Shown: piece after piece, positions 33,948 to 42,625 of the stretch
Position numbering within the stretch: position 1 is the stretch's first letter
How the letters are laid out: each line of letters begins with the position of its first letter
Source: Oscillospiraceae bacterium
GTDB taxonomy: Bacteria; Bacillota; Clostridia; Oscillospirales; Oscillospiraceae
DNA: 64,000 nucleotides
Direction: 5' to 3'
NCBI GenBank assembly: GCA_017482385.1
Contig: JAFUNI010000002.1
Span: 1 to 64,000 of the forward strand
Program-made: the position numbers and the translations under genes
The notes under the pieces: model-generated
The model's database searches: none
Told to the model about the DNA's origin: nothing
The model's input: the letters and a program-made list of their open reading frames with translations, nothing else

Positions 33948-35801
33948 ATGCCAATTAAATATGTACCCTTCATCCCAGAGCCTGTGGAGGGGCAGGCTGT
34001 ACTGGGGAATTTCAGCCGGATTCTGCGCTACAAGGGTGCGGATGAAGTATCTATGACCCTCCAGCGGGGAATGCCGCTGTATGAGATGGAAAAACAGGAA
34101 ACCGTGGGTAAGAACGCCGACGGCAACATGGTCATCCGTGGCGAGTGTATTTCTGCCTGCGCCTATCTGAAGGAGCGGGGCATCCAGGTAGATCTGGTCT
34201 ATATTGATCCCCCCTTTGCCAGTGGTGCAGACTATGCCAAGCAGGTCTATATTCGCCGCAATCCCAAAGTGGCTGAAGCTATTGCACAAGCAGAGCAGGA
34301 AGTCGATATCGAAGAACTAAAAGCCTTTGAAGAAAAGATGTACGGCGATGTTTGGGATAAGGAAAAGTACCTGAACTGGATGTACGAAAACCTTATGGCC
34401 ATTAAGAGCATCATGAGTGAAACTGCCTCGATCTATGTTCATCTTGATTTCCATGTAGGACACTATGTAAAGATATTAATGGACGAAATCTTCGGTGATG
34501 AAAACTATCAAAACGATGTTTACTGGTACTATTATAATAAACTACACGGCGCAACGAAGAAGGTTTTCCCACGAGCTACTGATATGATTTTGTACTATGT
34601 AAAGAATCGAGATGCTGGTTTTACATTCCACCACTTAACTGAAGAGCGAGACAAACCTATCAAAAAATTAAAGTATAGCTTTGTTAATGGTCACATACAA
34701 AATGATAAAGATGAAAATGGAAAATCCATAACTTATCTGAGTACCGAACGGCAAATTGATAATGTATGGAAAATATCCATGTTGCAGCCTGCTGATAAAG
34801 AAGAACCGGTTGGTTATGCAACGCAAAAACCGGAAGCATTGCTGGAACGTATCATTGGAGCATCGTCAGATCAAGGAATGCTTGTAGCGGACTTTTTTGG
34901 TGGTAGTGGAGTTACTGCAAATGTCGCGCAAAAGATGGGACGCCGTTTTATTCATTGCGATATCGGTGTAAACTCTATCCAAACTACCCGTGATCGCTTA
35001 CGAGTCAACGGAACAGAATTTGATGTTCTGGAAATCAAGGACGGAGTTCAGCTTTACCGCAATCCTGTTCAGACCATGGACAAGATCAAATCTTTGATTC
35101 CGGGTCTCCGGAACGAAGATTCTTTGGATTCGTTCTGGGAGGGTGCCATTTCGGACAGTAAGCTGGGCACGATTCCGGTCTATGTGCCCAACCTGATGGA
35201 CAGTTCCTCCAAACTGCTGGATACTGTTCTCGTCAACCGGGTCATCCATCAGGCTATCCCCGAACTGGATTCCTCCATCAAGAAGGTCATCGTCTATTAC
35301 ATCGACATCACCAGCGAGGAGGAAATCCGTAAGTTCATCGCACAGGACGACAGCACCACCGTGGAGATCGAACTACGGGATCTGAAAACCGTTCTGGATG
35401 ATGTGGTCATCGGTGATCACGCAGAGTTCCGCTGTGAACAGACCTCTGAGGGCTTATTCACCGGCTACACCGTCACCATAGACCGCTTCATCAGTGACCG
35501 TGTACTGGGCAAGATCATGGAATACAACCAGAAAGCCATGCTCAACTCCAAGAAAGCATTCAATCCCATTGAAATCAGTGAGGACGGCCTGGAACTGATC
35601 GAGTTCCTGAGCCTGGACTGCACCGCCGCCGAAGGTGAATGGCACTCCGACAGCGAGATCAAGATTGACAAGCTGGGCTATGTCATCCGCAACGGTCAGA
35701 AAACCAAATTCTTCTGGGACGGCACTATCCAAAGCGACAAGCAGCCGAAGCGGCTGAAAATCCGGAATATTTGCGGTGATGAAACCATTTGGGAGGTGTA
35801 A
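33948..35801 (+). CDS. mod: Type III Mod-like DNA methyltransferase
   Basis: 617 aa. The beta-class motif order is seen: catalytic DPPF (87-90) first and SAM-binding DFFGGSG (315-321) later, with the target-recognition region between and after. It should methylate adenine in a short asymmetric site and protect host DNA from the partner nuclease. Codons ~155-345 (34410-34985) are visibly AT-rich compared with both ends, suggesting recombinational exchange of the specificity region. It overlaps no gene and is followed four bases later by a broken DUF4062-like frame. Confidence 0.88.
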   Translation: MPIKYVPFIPEPVEGQAVLGNFSRILRYKGADEVSMTLQRGMPLYEMEKQETVGKNADGNMVIRGECISACAYLKERGIQVDLVYIDPPFASGADYAKQVYIRRNPKVAEAIAQAEQEVDIEELKAFEEKMYGDVWDKEKYLNWMYENLMAIKSIMSETASIYVHLDFHVGHYVKILMDEIFGDENYQNDVYWYYYNKLHGATKKVFPRATDMILYYVKNRDAGFTFHHLTEERDKPIKKLKYSFVNGHIQNDKDENGKSITYLSTERQIDNVWKISMLQPADKEEPVGYATQKPEALLERIIGASSDQGMLVADFFGGSGVTANVAQKMGRRFIHCDIGVNSIQTTRDRLRVNGTEFDVLEIKDGVQLYRNPVQTMDKIKSLIPGLRNEDSLDSFWEGAISDSKLGTIPVYVPNLMDSSSKLLDTVLVNRVIHQAIPELDSSIKKVIVYYIDITSEEEIRKFIAQDDSTTVEIELRDLKTVLDDVVIGDHAEFRCEQTSEGLFTGYTVTIDRFISDRVLGKIMEYNQKAMLNSKKAFNPIEISEDGLELIEFLSLDCTAAEGEWHSDSEIKIDKLGYVIRNGQKTKFFWDGTIQSDKQPKRLKIRNICGDETIWEV

Positions 35802-35804
35802 TTT

Positions 35805-35972
35805 TTGGCACAAAATGTTACACTGTATAACCTCCTAATTTCTTGCCCTGGTGATGTAAAAGATGAGGTTGCTATAGTCGAATCTGCCGTTGAGGAATTC
35901 AATGAGCTGTATGCTGAGCCACTGGGAATAACGATCAAAACCCGACACGCTGGATCTTCCGCAAAAATATGA
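35805..35972 (+). pseudogene. Truncated DUF4062-like N-terminal fragment
   Basis: From TTG 35805, after GGGAGGTG, 55 codons encode a strand-helix pattern (VTLYNLLISCPGDVKDEVAI) typical of the N-terminus of DUF4062-type proteins next to type III methylases. It ends at TGA 35970 where the sequence switches to a Res gene in another frame. The junction is near 35945. About the last nine codons are already foreign. Confidence 0.6.
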
Positions 35973-36936
35973 GGCCGCCAGACAGCGCTTTGAGCAAATC
36001 ATCTCCAAAGCAGACCGCAGACCTCCCATCCGCAACGCATCCAGAGATGTTGTGGTGCGGATCAACAAGCAGGTTATTGTATCTCCCGAGTTCCTGGATC
36101 TTTGGAAAAGGATTAAGCAGAAAACAGCTTACCGGGTCAGCATCGATACGGACAGGCTAATTGAGAACTGTGTAAAAGCGCTGCAGGAAATGCCTGCAAT
36201 CCCCAAGGCACGAATCATTTCCCAAACTGCGGACATTCACATCGAAAAAGCCGGTGTGCATCATGTGGAACGGGAAATGCGCACAACGGATATCGCAGAT
36301 TCTTATCAGTCTCTGCCGGATATTATCACAACGATCAGTGATGCAACGCTGCTAACCCCTGCCATAGTCAACGAGATTCTGGTGCAGAGTGGAAGACTAA
36401 AGGATTTCCTGAACAATCCGGAAGCTTTCCTCGAGAAAGCCATCGAGCTGATCAAAAACAATCGGCACGCCTTGGCAATTGACGGTATCCGCTATGTGAA
36501 GCTGGACGGAAAGGAATACTATGTCCAGGAGATCTTCGATACCGCTGAGCTGATTGCCAATCTGGACCGTAATGCGGTAAAGGTTGAACACAGTGTTTAC
36601 GATTACATTATCTATGACAGCAGTACCGTTGAACGTCCCTTCGCACTGGCTCTGGACAATGATCCGGACGTAAAAATGTTCTTCAAAATCCCAGACCGAT
36701 TTAAGATCGATACACCCATTGGTGCTTATAATCCCGACTGGGCAGTGTATCTGACCAAGAACGGAGAAGAGAAGCTGTACTTCATTCTGGAAACTAAGGG
36801 CAGCGACAGCTTTATGGATCTGCGTACCCAGGAACAATTGAAGATCCACTGCGGCAAAAAGCATTTTGAAGCACTGGACAACGGTATCGAGATGCAGGTC
36901 GCAACCGATTGGCACGAGATCAAAGCAAGAGTATAA
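35947..36936 (+). pseudogene. C-terminal remnant of type III restriction subunit Res
   Basis: An open frame without its own start at the 5' side begins at TLDLPQKYEAARQRF, a segment lying after the helicase core of canonical Res proteins, and ends with an endonuclease motif: D in NPDWAVYL and E/K in LETKG. All helicase motifs are missing. A GTG at 36052 could start a 294-aa product with the nuclease domain. It looks like the product of a deletion that fused a DUF4062-like gene to this one. The Mod upstream may originally have partnered with it. Confidence 0.75.
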
Positions 36937-36937
36937 C

Positions 36938-36982
36938 GAAAGACCCGCTGTGATGTTGAATCTCACAGCGGGTTTCTTTGTA
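36938..36982 (+). terminator. Operon terminator
   Basis: An 11-bp stem ACCCGCTGTGA with its complement and a short T-rich tail, directly after the Res remnant. It ends the 28.7-36.9 kb operon. Confidence 0.75.
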
Positions 36983-37038
36983 CCGTGGGCCGCCTTGAAG
37001 CTTTGCTCTATGGCGGCGTTTTATAACGAGATTTTGGG

Positions 37039-37368
37039 TCAAAAGATTCCCTTGTTATACTTTATCATTGCCTTGAAACTAATTACCAAACCCACAATGA
37101 TGCCGGCAATAAGGATCCCTGTTCCAATCAGTATGAATAGGTCATTGTTGGTGTAAAGGGTCACGGCAGATAAACCGCTAAACAAAATAATAGCAACTCC
37201 AACAATGATCGTCCCAAGTCCAACTTTCCGGCCAAAAGGAATTCTGTCCTCCTTGGAAACTCTGTTTCTGTGGTATGAGTGCAACGATGATATATTGCCT
37301 TTCATATTTGAAACACCAAGAACGATACATACGATGCCAACAAGGGCAGAAACAATAAACGCAGGCAT
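37039..37368 (-). CDS. Small membrane protein, possibly DUF3784-like
   Basis: 109 aa with three hydrophobic helices (~1-20, ~50-72, ~77-98). A cytoplasmic loop contains ISSLHSYHRNRVSKEDR. Similar 100-aa proteins are common in Firmicutes and have no known role. It starts 13 bases after the DUF3592-like gene ends, on the same strand, so the two are probably co-transcribed with the hydrolase upstream. Confidence 0.55.
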   Translation of the reverse strand: MPAFIVSALVGIVCIVLGVSNMKGNISSLHSYHRNRVSKEDRIPFGRKVGLGTIIVGVAIILFSGLSAVTLYTNNDLFILIGTGILIAGIIVGLVISFKAMIKYNKGIF

Positions 37369-37381
37369 AGCAGAACCTCCT

Positions 37382-37705
37382 TTAAAGTCTCTTATCTAAC
37401 GGTGTAGAAACTATAACAACATATTTATCAGGCCTGTCCGGTTCATAATATACGGTGATTTTCTCACCCTTCATAGGACATTGCTTGTTCCAATTTACAT
37501 ACCGTTTTCCTGTGTAGGTCTGCTCATTTACACAGTAGGTAAAATGGATGATATGAGGGAATAACGCACCGTCGAACATGTTTCGGCGGACTGGCTTGGT
37601 GTTGACTTTAAGCCACCAGCAGGTTTTGACATCTGTGATCACACCTTCTGTCTGCCCACCAGTAATTGCGTCGCTAACACCAATACCGAACATTCTCAAA
37701 AACAT
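37382..37705 (-). CDS. DUF3592-like small protein
   Basis: 107 aa from ATG 37705; a TTG at 37711 is possible. The beta-rich pattern (GVITDV..CWWLKV, HIIHFTYCVNEQTYTGKRYV, KITVYYEPDRPDKYVV) matches DUF3592-type domains, which are short beta proteins often near membranes. No catalytic residues are known. It lies between a hydrolase gene and a small membrane-protein gene. Confidence 0.5.
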   Translation of the reverse strand: MFLRMFGIGVSDAITGGQTEGVITDVKTCWWLKVNTKPVRRNMFDGALFPHIIHFTYCVNEQTYTGKRYVNWNKQCPMKGEKITVYYEPDRPDKYVVIVSTPLDKRL

Positions 37706-37718
37706 AGACAACCCATCC

Positions 37719-38459
37719 TTATGAAATCAATGTCAAAAGCATCTGCGAATATTGTTCCGGGTGGTTCAGACTTAAATCGCCATGGTGGTATCCGGGGAGG
37801 ACTTCCAATGTGCTATCCGGGATCATACGATTTAGAAGCTTTCCGGATGTGCGAATTGAGGATTGTTCCTTGCTGCCGAAAACGATATGCACCTTGGTTT
37901 GCGTATCCCGGAGAGCAGGCTTTATGGAATAGGCACTGTTGCTTTCAAGAAATGCGATCATATCTTCTTTAGAGATTTTGCAGGTATCCCGGAAATAGTC
38001 ATTGAACAGTTTCTTGGGGATTCCCAGATAAGCTGCCTGCAATTTGGCAAACCACTTCTGCTTGATCAGACCGAAGCTCATACCAAAGGTTGGTTTGATT
38101 AGTGTATGGGTCAGTTTTGATGGCTTAACCAAAGCACTTTCGAGCAAAGCAAAGCGGCAAATGTCCGATCTTTGTGTCAGCATTTCCACGGCAATCTGTC
38201 CACCAAGAGACAGGCCACCAACTGCCAGGACTTTCCCGCCAAAATGCTCGTCAATATGGGAGATGATCTTTGCGGCAGTATCTTCAATGGAATTAAAGGG
38301 AGCATCACTGTCTGCATGACCATCCAACATCGGAAGAACCACATGGTATTTATCTGCCAAAAGCTGTGTAACTTCGCGGTAATTCCACCAGGACAGACCA
38401 CCGCCGTGGAGTAGGATGATGGTTTGCGAATTGTGTGCGCCGTATTCAACATACTGCAT
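37719..38459 (-). CDS. Alpha/beta hydrolase
   Basis: 246 aa. Oxyanion-hole motif HGGGLSWW (~18-25), nucleophile elbow GLSLGG with Ser near residue 103, catalytic-acid region VHIVFGSKE, and C-terminal His in GYHHGDLS. It is cytosolic with no signal peptide. The natural substrate cannot be inferred. It is divergent from trkH and leads a three-gene leftward cluster of island cargo. Confidence 0.8.
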   Translation of the reverse strand: MQYVEYGAHNSQTIILLHGGGLSWWNYREVTQLLADKYHVVLPMLDGHADSDAPFNSIEDTAAKIISHIDEHFGGKVLAVGGLSLGGQIAVEMLTQRSDICRFALLESALVKPSKLTHTLIKPTFGMSFGLIKQKWFAKLQAAYLGIPKKLFNDYFRDTCKISKEDMIAFLESNSAYSIKPALRDTQTKVHIVFGSKEQSSIRTSGKLLNRMIPDSTLEVLPGYHHGDLSLNHPEQYSQMLLTLIS

Positions 38460-38522
38460 TGTGCTTCACCTCTAACAGTATTATAATTTCCCCGGATATA
38501 GCCGTCAACATCTTTATACAAT

Positions 38523-38577
38523 CTTAACACCGCCTGCATGAGCCTTAACACCTTCTTTATGCGTTTTCTTATATGAT
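38523..38577 (+). promoter_or_regulatory. Putative KdpE-type direct-repeat operator of trkH
   Basis: CTTAACACC occurs twice (38523-38531 and 38544-38552), 21 bases apart, about two helical turns. A TATGAT (-10) lies at 38572-38577, so the second repeat covers the -35 position. This is the typical layout of an OmpR/KdpE-family activator site. Confidence 0.5.
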
Positions 38578-38608
38578 AACAATGAGAAAACAATCAGGAG
38601 GTATCGCC

Positions 38609-39940
38609 ATGTGGGCGGTTTTACATAAACGAAAACTCAGTTCATCCCAGATCATTCTCTTTGGCTTTGCCGGGGTGATTCTTGTGGGCACGCTGCTTTT
38701 AATACTGCCCTTTGCCACAAGAACAGGACACAGCGCACCCTTTGGAGATGCGCTGTTTACAGCCACCTCTGCCGTCTGTGTGACAGGTCTGATCGTTCAG
38801 GATACTGCAAGCTACTGGTCAGCCTTTGGACAGTCCGTGATCCTGCTGATGATCCAAATAGGCGGCATGGGCGTGATCACTGTTGCAGCGGCCATCGCTA
38901 TGGCCTCCGGCAAGAAGATATCATTAATGCAGCGCAGCACCATGCAGGATGCCATCTCAGCCCCTCAGGTGGGAGGAATCGTCCGGTTCACAGGTTTTAT
39001 TTTGAGAGGAATCTTCCTGTTTGAATTGCTGGGAGCATTGGTGCTGATGACTGTATTCATTCCGGAGTATGGTCTAAAAGGCATTTGGCTGGCGGTGTTT
39101 CATTCCATATCCGCATTCTGCAACGCAGGCTTTGACCTGATGGGCACGAAAAGCCCCTATTCTTCCTTGACTTCCTATGCAGCCCATCCGGTAGTAAATA
39201 TCACGATCATGCTACTGATCGTCATCGGCGGCATCGGTTTTCTCACCTGGCAGGACATCCGGCAAAATGGTATTCACATCCGGCGGTATCGGATGCAGAG
39301 TAAGGTGATCTTGGCTACTTCCGGCATTCTGCTGATCATCCCTGCAATTTACTTCTTCTTTTTCGAGTTTGCATCAGAGTCTATGGGAAGGCGTATCCTG
39401 CTGTCCCTATTCCAGTCAGTAACACCCAGAACCGCAGGCTTCAATACAGCAAATCTGACGGCGCTTAGCGAGACCGGTCAGACGTTGACCATTGGTTTGA
39501 TGCTCGTCGGCGGCAGCCCCGGTTCAACGGCGGGTGGTATGAAGACCACTACTGTTGCGGTGCTCATCGCCTGTGCGGTGGCAGTTTTCCGCAGACGGGA
39601 AAACGGACGGTTCTTCGGCAGGCGGATCGCGGACGATACTGTAAAAAACGCGCTGACCGTGTTTCTGATGTACATCTCCCTGTTCTTGCTTGGCGGTATG
39701 ATCATTAGCCGGGTAGAGAATCTGCCGATCCTGACCTGCCTGTTTGAAACAGCATCTGCCATTGGCACTGTTGGCCTAACTTTGGGAATTACACCAGGAC
39801 TGCACATGGTATCCAAGCTGATCCTCATCAGCCTGATGTTCCTTGGAAGAATCGGCGGTTTGACGCTGATTTTCGCCACGTTGTCCGCAAATAAAAACAC
39901 CCTCTCCAAGCTGCCTTTGGAGAAAATCACTGTTGGATAA
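38609..39940 (+). CDS. TrkH/KtrB potassium-uptake channel subunit
   Basis: 443 aa from ATG 38609 (AGGAGG seven bases upstream; an in-frame ATG at 38582 lacks one). Four membrane-pore-membrane repeats are visible, with selectivity-loop glycines in TSAVCVTGL, SAFCNAGFD, TPRTAGFNT and SAIGTVGLT. It forms the K+-conducting dimer in the membrane, gated by the TrkA-type ring encoded next. It is the first gene of a potassium operon with its sensor and regulator. Confidence 0.9.
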   Translation: MWAVLHKRKLSSSQIILFGFAGVILVGTLLLILPFATRTGHSAPFGDALFTATSAVCVTGLIVQDTASYWSAFGQSVILLMIQIGGMGVITVAAAIAMASGKKISLMQRSTMQDAISAPQVGGIVRFTGFILRGIFLFELLGALVLMTVFIPEYGLKGIWLAVFHSISAFCNAGFDLMGTKSPYSSLTSYAAHPVVNITIMLLIVIGGIGFLTWQDIRQNGIHIRRYRMQSKVILATSGILLIIPAIYFFFFEFASESMGRRILLSLFQSVTPRTAGFNTANLTALSETGQTLTIGLMLVGGSPGSTAGGMKTTTVAVLIACAVAVFRRRENGRFFGRRIADDTVKNALTVFLMYISLFLLGGMIISRVENLPILTCLFETASAIGTVGLTLGITPGLHMVSKLILISLMFLGRIGGLTLIFATLSANKNTLSKLPLEKITVG

Positions 39941-39952
39941 GGAGGAATCTCT

Positions 39953-40600
39953 ATGAAATCGATTCTTTTAATTGGCCTTGGCCGTTTCGGAAAGCACATC
40001 GCCATGAAACTCCGGGAGTTGAACCATCAGGTCATGGCAGTGGATCACAAGGAGGAACTGGTGCAGGAGATCCTTCCTTATGTGACCAACGCCCAGATCG
40101 GCGACAGCACCAATGAAGCGTTCCTGCGGAGCCTGGGTGTAGACAATTACGATGTCTGCATTGTTGGTATCGGCAACAACTTCCAAAACAGCCTGCAGAC
40201 CACAAGCCTGCTGAAAGAGCTGGGCGCCAAGCTGGTAGTGTCCCGTGCCGCAACGGATGTACAGGAGAAGTTTCTTCTGCGAAACGGCGCGGACGAAGTA
40301 GTTTACCCGGAAAAGCAGTTGGCAAGATGGGCCGCCATCCGGTACAGCGCCGATCATGTGCTGGACTACATCGAACTGGACAGCGAGAACGCGATCTTTG
40401 AAGTGACGATCCCCCAGAGCTGGATGGGTAAGACTGTCGGTCAGTTGGATATCCGTAAAAAGTTCAATATCAATATTCTTGGAACAAAGTGTGGAAGCAA
40501 GCTGGATTCCTTCATCACTCCGGACACCCTGCTGTGCGAGGGGAAGTCCTTAATGGTGATGGGAAGATTTAAGGACATCCAGAAATGCTTCCGGATTTAA
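39953..40600 (+). CDS. TrkA/KtrA regulatory subunit
   Basis: 215 aa. N-terminal RCK domain with the nucleotide-binding GLGRFGKHIA (residues 7-16) and acidic D at the end of strand 2 (MAVDHKEE). A C-terminal RCK_C domain follows (~135-215). It forms a cytoplasmic ring that gates TrkH in response to ATP/ADP or NAD(H). Twelve bases separate it from trkH. Confidence 0.9.
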   Translation: MKSILLIGLGRFGKHIAMKLRELNHQVMAVDHKEELVQEILPYVTNAQIGDSTNEAFLRSLGVDNYDVCIVGIGNNFQNSLQTTSLLKELGAKLVVSRAATDVQEKFLLRNGADEVVYPEKQLARWAAIRYSADHVLDYIELDSENAIFEVTIPQSWMGKTVGQLDIRKKFNINILGTKCGSKLDSFITPDTLLCEGKSLMVMGRFKDIQKCFRI

Positions 40601-40610
40601 GATCGCAATC

Positions 40611-40778
40611 ATGAATGTTTTTTGGATCATACTGGCAGTGCTGAGTTTTATAGGCGGTCAGGTATATCTGTTCTACTTACTTCGCAAGCTTGATAAGTTT
40701 TTAGAACGCAGGCCAAGCAATGAACCGACCTTTACTTACGATGACAGTTGTAGATATCCGGAGGATGTGATAGAATGA
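40611..40778 (+). CDS. Short single-pass membrane protein in potassium operon
   Basis: 55 aa. ATG 40611 has only a weak ribosome site. One hydrophobic helix fills residues 2-22 (NVFWIILAVLSFIGGQVYLF); the rest is charged. Its TGA overlaps the ATG of the sensor kinase gene (ATGA), which supports real translation and coupling. It could be a small partner of the transporter or kinase, comparable in position to short Kdp accessory peptides. No homology is recognised. Confidence 0.5.
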   Translation: MNVFWIILAVLSFIGGQVYLFYLLRKLDKFLERRPSNEPTFTYDDSCRYPEDVIE

Positions 40779-42625
40779 AGAAAAATGACGCAGGAGGGCT
40801 CAGTATGGCAGAGCATATTCTTGTGGGACTATCATCAGCTCCATCCAACGCCCGAATCATCCGCACAGCGGCAACGATGGCAAATGCCTTCGGTGGCACC
40901 TTTACCGCACTGTTTGTCCGTACACCCAATTATGAGGCAATGTCGGAAGAGAACAAGGAGCGCCTGCGGCAGAACACCTCGTTAGCACAGGAACTGGGAG
41001 CAACCATTGAAACAGTCTTTGGTGACGATGTATCCTATCAGATCGCGGAGTACGCAAGACTGTCCGGCGTAACAAAAATCGTTGTAGGCAGAAGCGCTGC
41101 ATCCAAGCGCAGGCTCTTAGGTAAACCCACACTGACAGAAAAACTGACCCAAATCGCACCGAATATTGATATTCACATTATACCCGATGCCAGCACGGAC
41201 CCGGCCTATCGGCAAAGGAAAGCCCGAAAGAGAGTCAATTTACGGACTGCACTCCGGGACTGGGGCATCTCTGTTGGCATTCTGGCACTTGCCAGTGGGT
41301 TAGCCTTCCTGTTTTCCAAGGTTGGCTTTAGCGAAGCAAATATCATTGCCATCTACCTGCTGGCAGTGCTGCTCACGGCAATGGTCACTTCCACCCGGTC
41401 AAGCTATGTGCTGTCGGCAATTGGAAGTGTCCTGGTATTTAATTTCTTCTTTACCTATCCGCAGTTCTCTCTGCGTGTATATGCGGATGGAGCGCCGCTG
41501 ACCTTCCTTATTATGCTCATTGCGTCTTTGACAGTCGGTACGATGACGGACCGGATGAAAGGACAGACAAAGCAATCCACCCAGGCAGCCTACCGCACCA
41601 ACCTGCTGCTGGAGACTAATCAGCTTTTGCAAAAAGCACAGATAGACGAGGAGGTCCTGCAGGCTTGCCTCACACAGGTATCCAAGCTGCTGGGCAGAAC
41701 AGCATCTGTGCTACCCGGTGTTGTCGCCAGTACCAATAAAGACGCTCAGAGATATCCCATCAAGGTCCAAGACCGAATCTATGGAACGGTCATTATTGAG
41801 GGCGCAGAACCGCTGGAAGCCTTTGAAAACAGTGTGCTGCTGTCCATTCTTGGTGAGTGTGCTTTGACACTGGAGAATAGCCGAAATGCCAAAGAAAAAG
41901 AAGCGGCGAAGCTGCAGGCAGAGAACGAGAAGCTTCGTGCCAACCTGCTGCGTTCCATATCTCATGATCTGCGTACGCCGCTGACCTCCATATCCGGCAA
42001 TGCCGGTATGCTGCTTTCCGATTTGGAAAAGCTGGACGACGATACCGTTCGGCAGATGTGCGGAGATATCTATGACGATTCCGCATGGCTGACCAATTTG
42101 GTGGAGAATTTGCTGGCGGTCACCAAGATCGAAGAAGGCAGGATGCGGCTTCAAAAACAACCGCATCTGGTAGAAGAGATCGTCTCGGAGGCTTTGCAGC
42201 ACATCAGCAGAAAGCAGACAGAGCATATCGTTACCGTTCATCACGAAAACGAGCTGCTCCTTGCCAAGTGCGATGCAAGACTGATCATCCAGGTCATTAT
42301 CAATCTGGTGGACAATGCCATCAAATATACACCTGCCGGTTCACACATTACCATCACCACAAAGCAGAATGAGCAACACACCGAGATCTCTGTAGCTGAT
42401 AACGGCGCTGGTATTCCGGACAGCGAAAAGGAAAAGGTCTTCCAGATGTTCTACAGCGGCAGCAATCCCATTGCCGACTGCCGCAGAAGCTTGGGCCTGG
42501 GCCTCAGCCTTTGCAAGTCTATCATCACTGCCCACGGCGGCAAGATCACTGTATCCGACAATGCGCCTGCCGGCACAATCTTTACATTTACCATTCCATC
42601 CGGGGAGGTGGAAGTCCATGAATAA
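40775..42625 (+). CDS. KdpD-like sensor histidine kinase lacking the KdpD ATP-binding domain
   Basis: 616 aa; an internal ATG at 40805 with AGGAGGG is an equally good start. Residues ~12-140 are a universal-stress-protein domain, ~160-255 four membrane helices of the DUF4118 type, ~280-370 a GAF-like region, then HisKA with the phospho-accepting H397 (SISHDLRTP) and an HATPase domain (NLVDNAIKY, GAGIPD, LGLGLS). The N-terminal KdpD Walker domain of E. coli is absent. It probably senses potassium or turgor and phosphorylates the next gene product. Confidence 0.87.
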   Translation: MKKNDAGGLSMAEHILVGLSSAPSNARIIRTAATMANAFGGTFTALFVRTPNYEAMSEENKERLRQNTSLAQELGATIETVFGDDVSYQIAEYARLSGVTKIVVGRSAASKRRLLGKPTLTEKLTQIAPNIDIHIIPDASTDPAYRQRKARKRVNLRTALRDWGISVGILALASGLAFLFSKVGFSEANIIAIYLLAVLLTAMVTSTRSSYVLSAIGSVLVFNFFFTYPQFSLRVYADGAPLTFLIMLIASLTVGTMTDRMKGQTKQSTQAAYRTNLLLETNQLLQKAQIDEEVLQACLTQVSKLLGRTASVLPGVVASTNKDAQRYPIKVQDRIYGTVIIEGAEPLEAFENSVLLSILGECALTLENSRNAKEKEAAKLQAENEKLRANLLRSISHDLRTPLTSISGNAGMLLSDLEKLDDDTVRQMCGDIYDDSAWLTNLVENLLAVTKIEEGRMRLQKQPHLVEEIVSEALQHISRKQTEHIVTVHHENELLLAKCDARLIIQVIINLVDNAIKYTPAGSHITITTKQNEQHTEISVADNGAGIPDSEKEKVFQMFYSGSNPIADCRRSLGLGLSLCKSIITAHGGKITVSDNAPAGTIFTFTIPSGEVEVHE

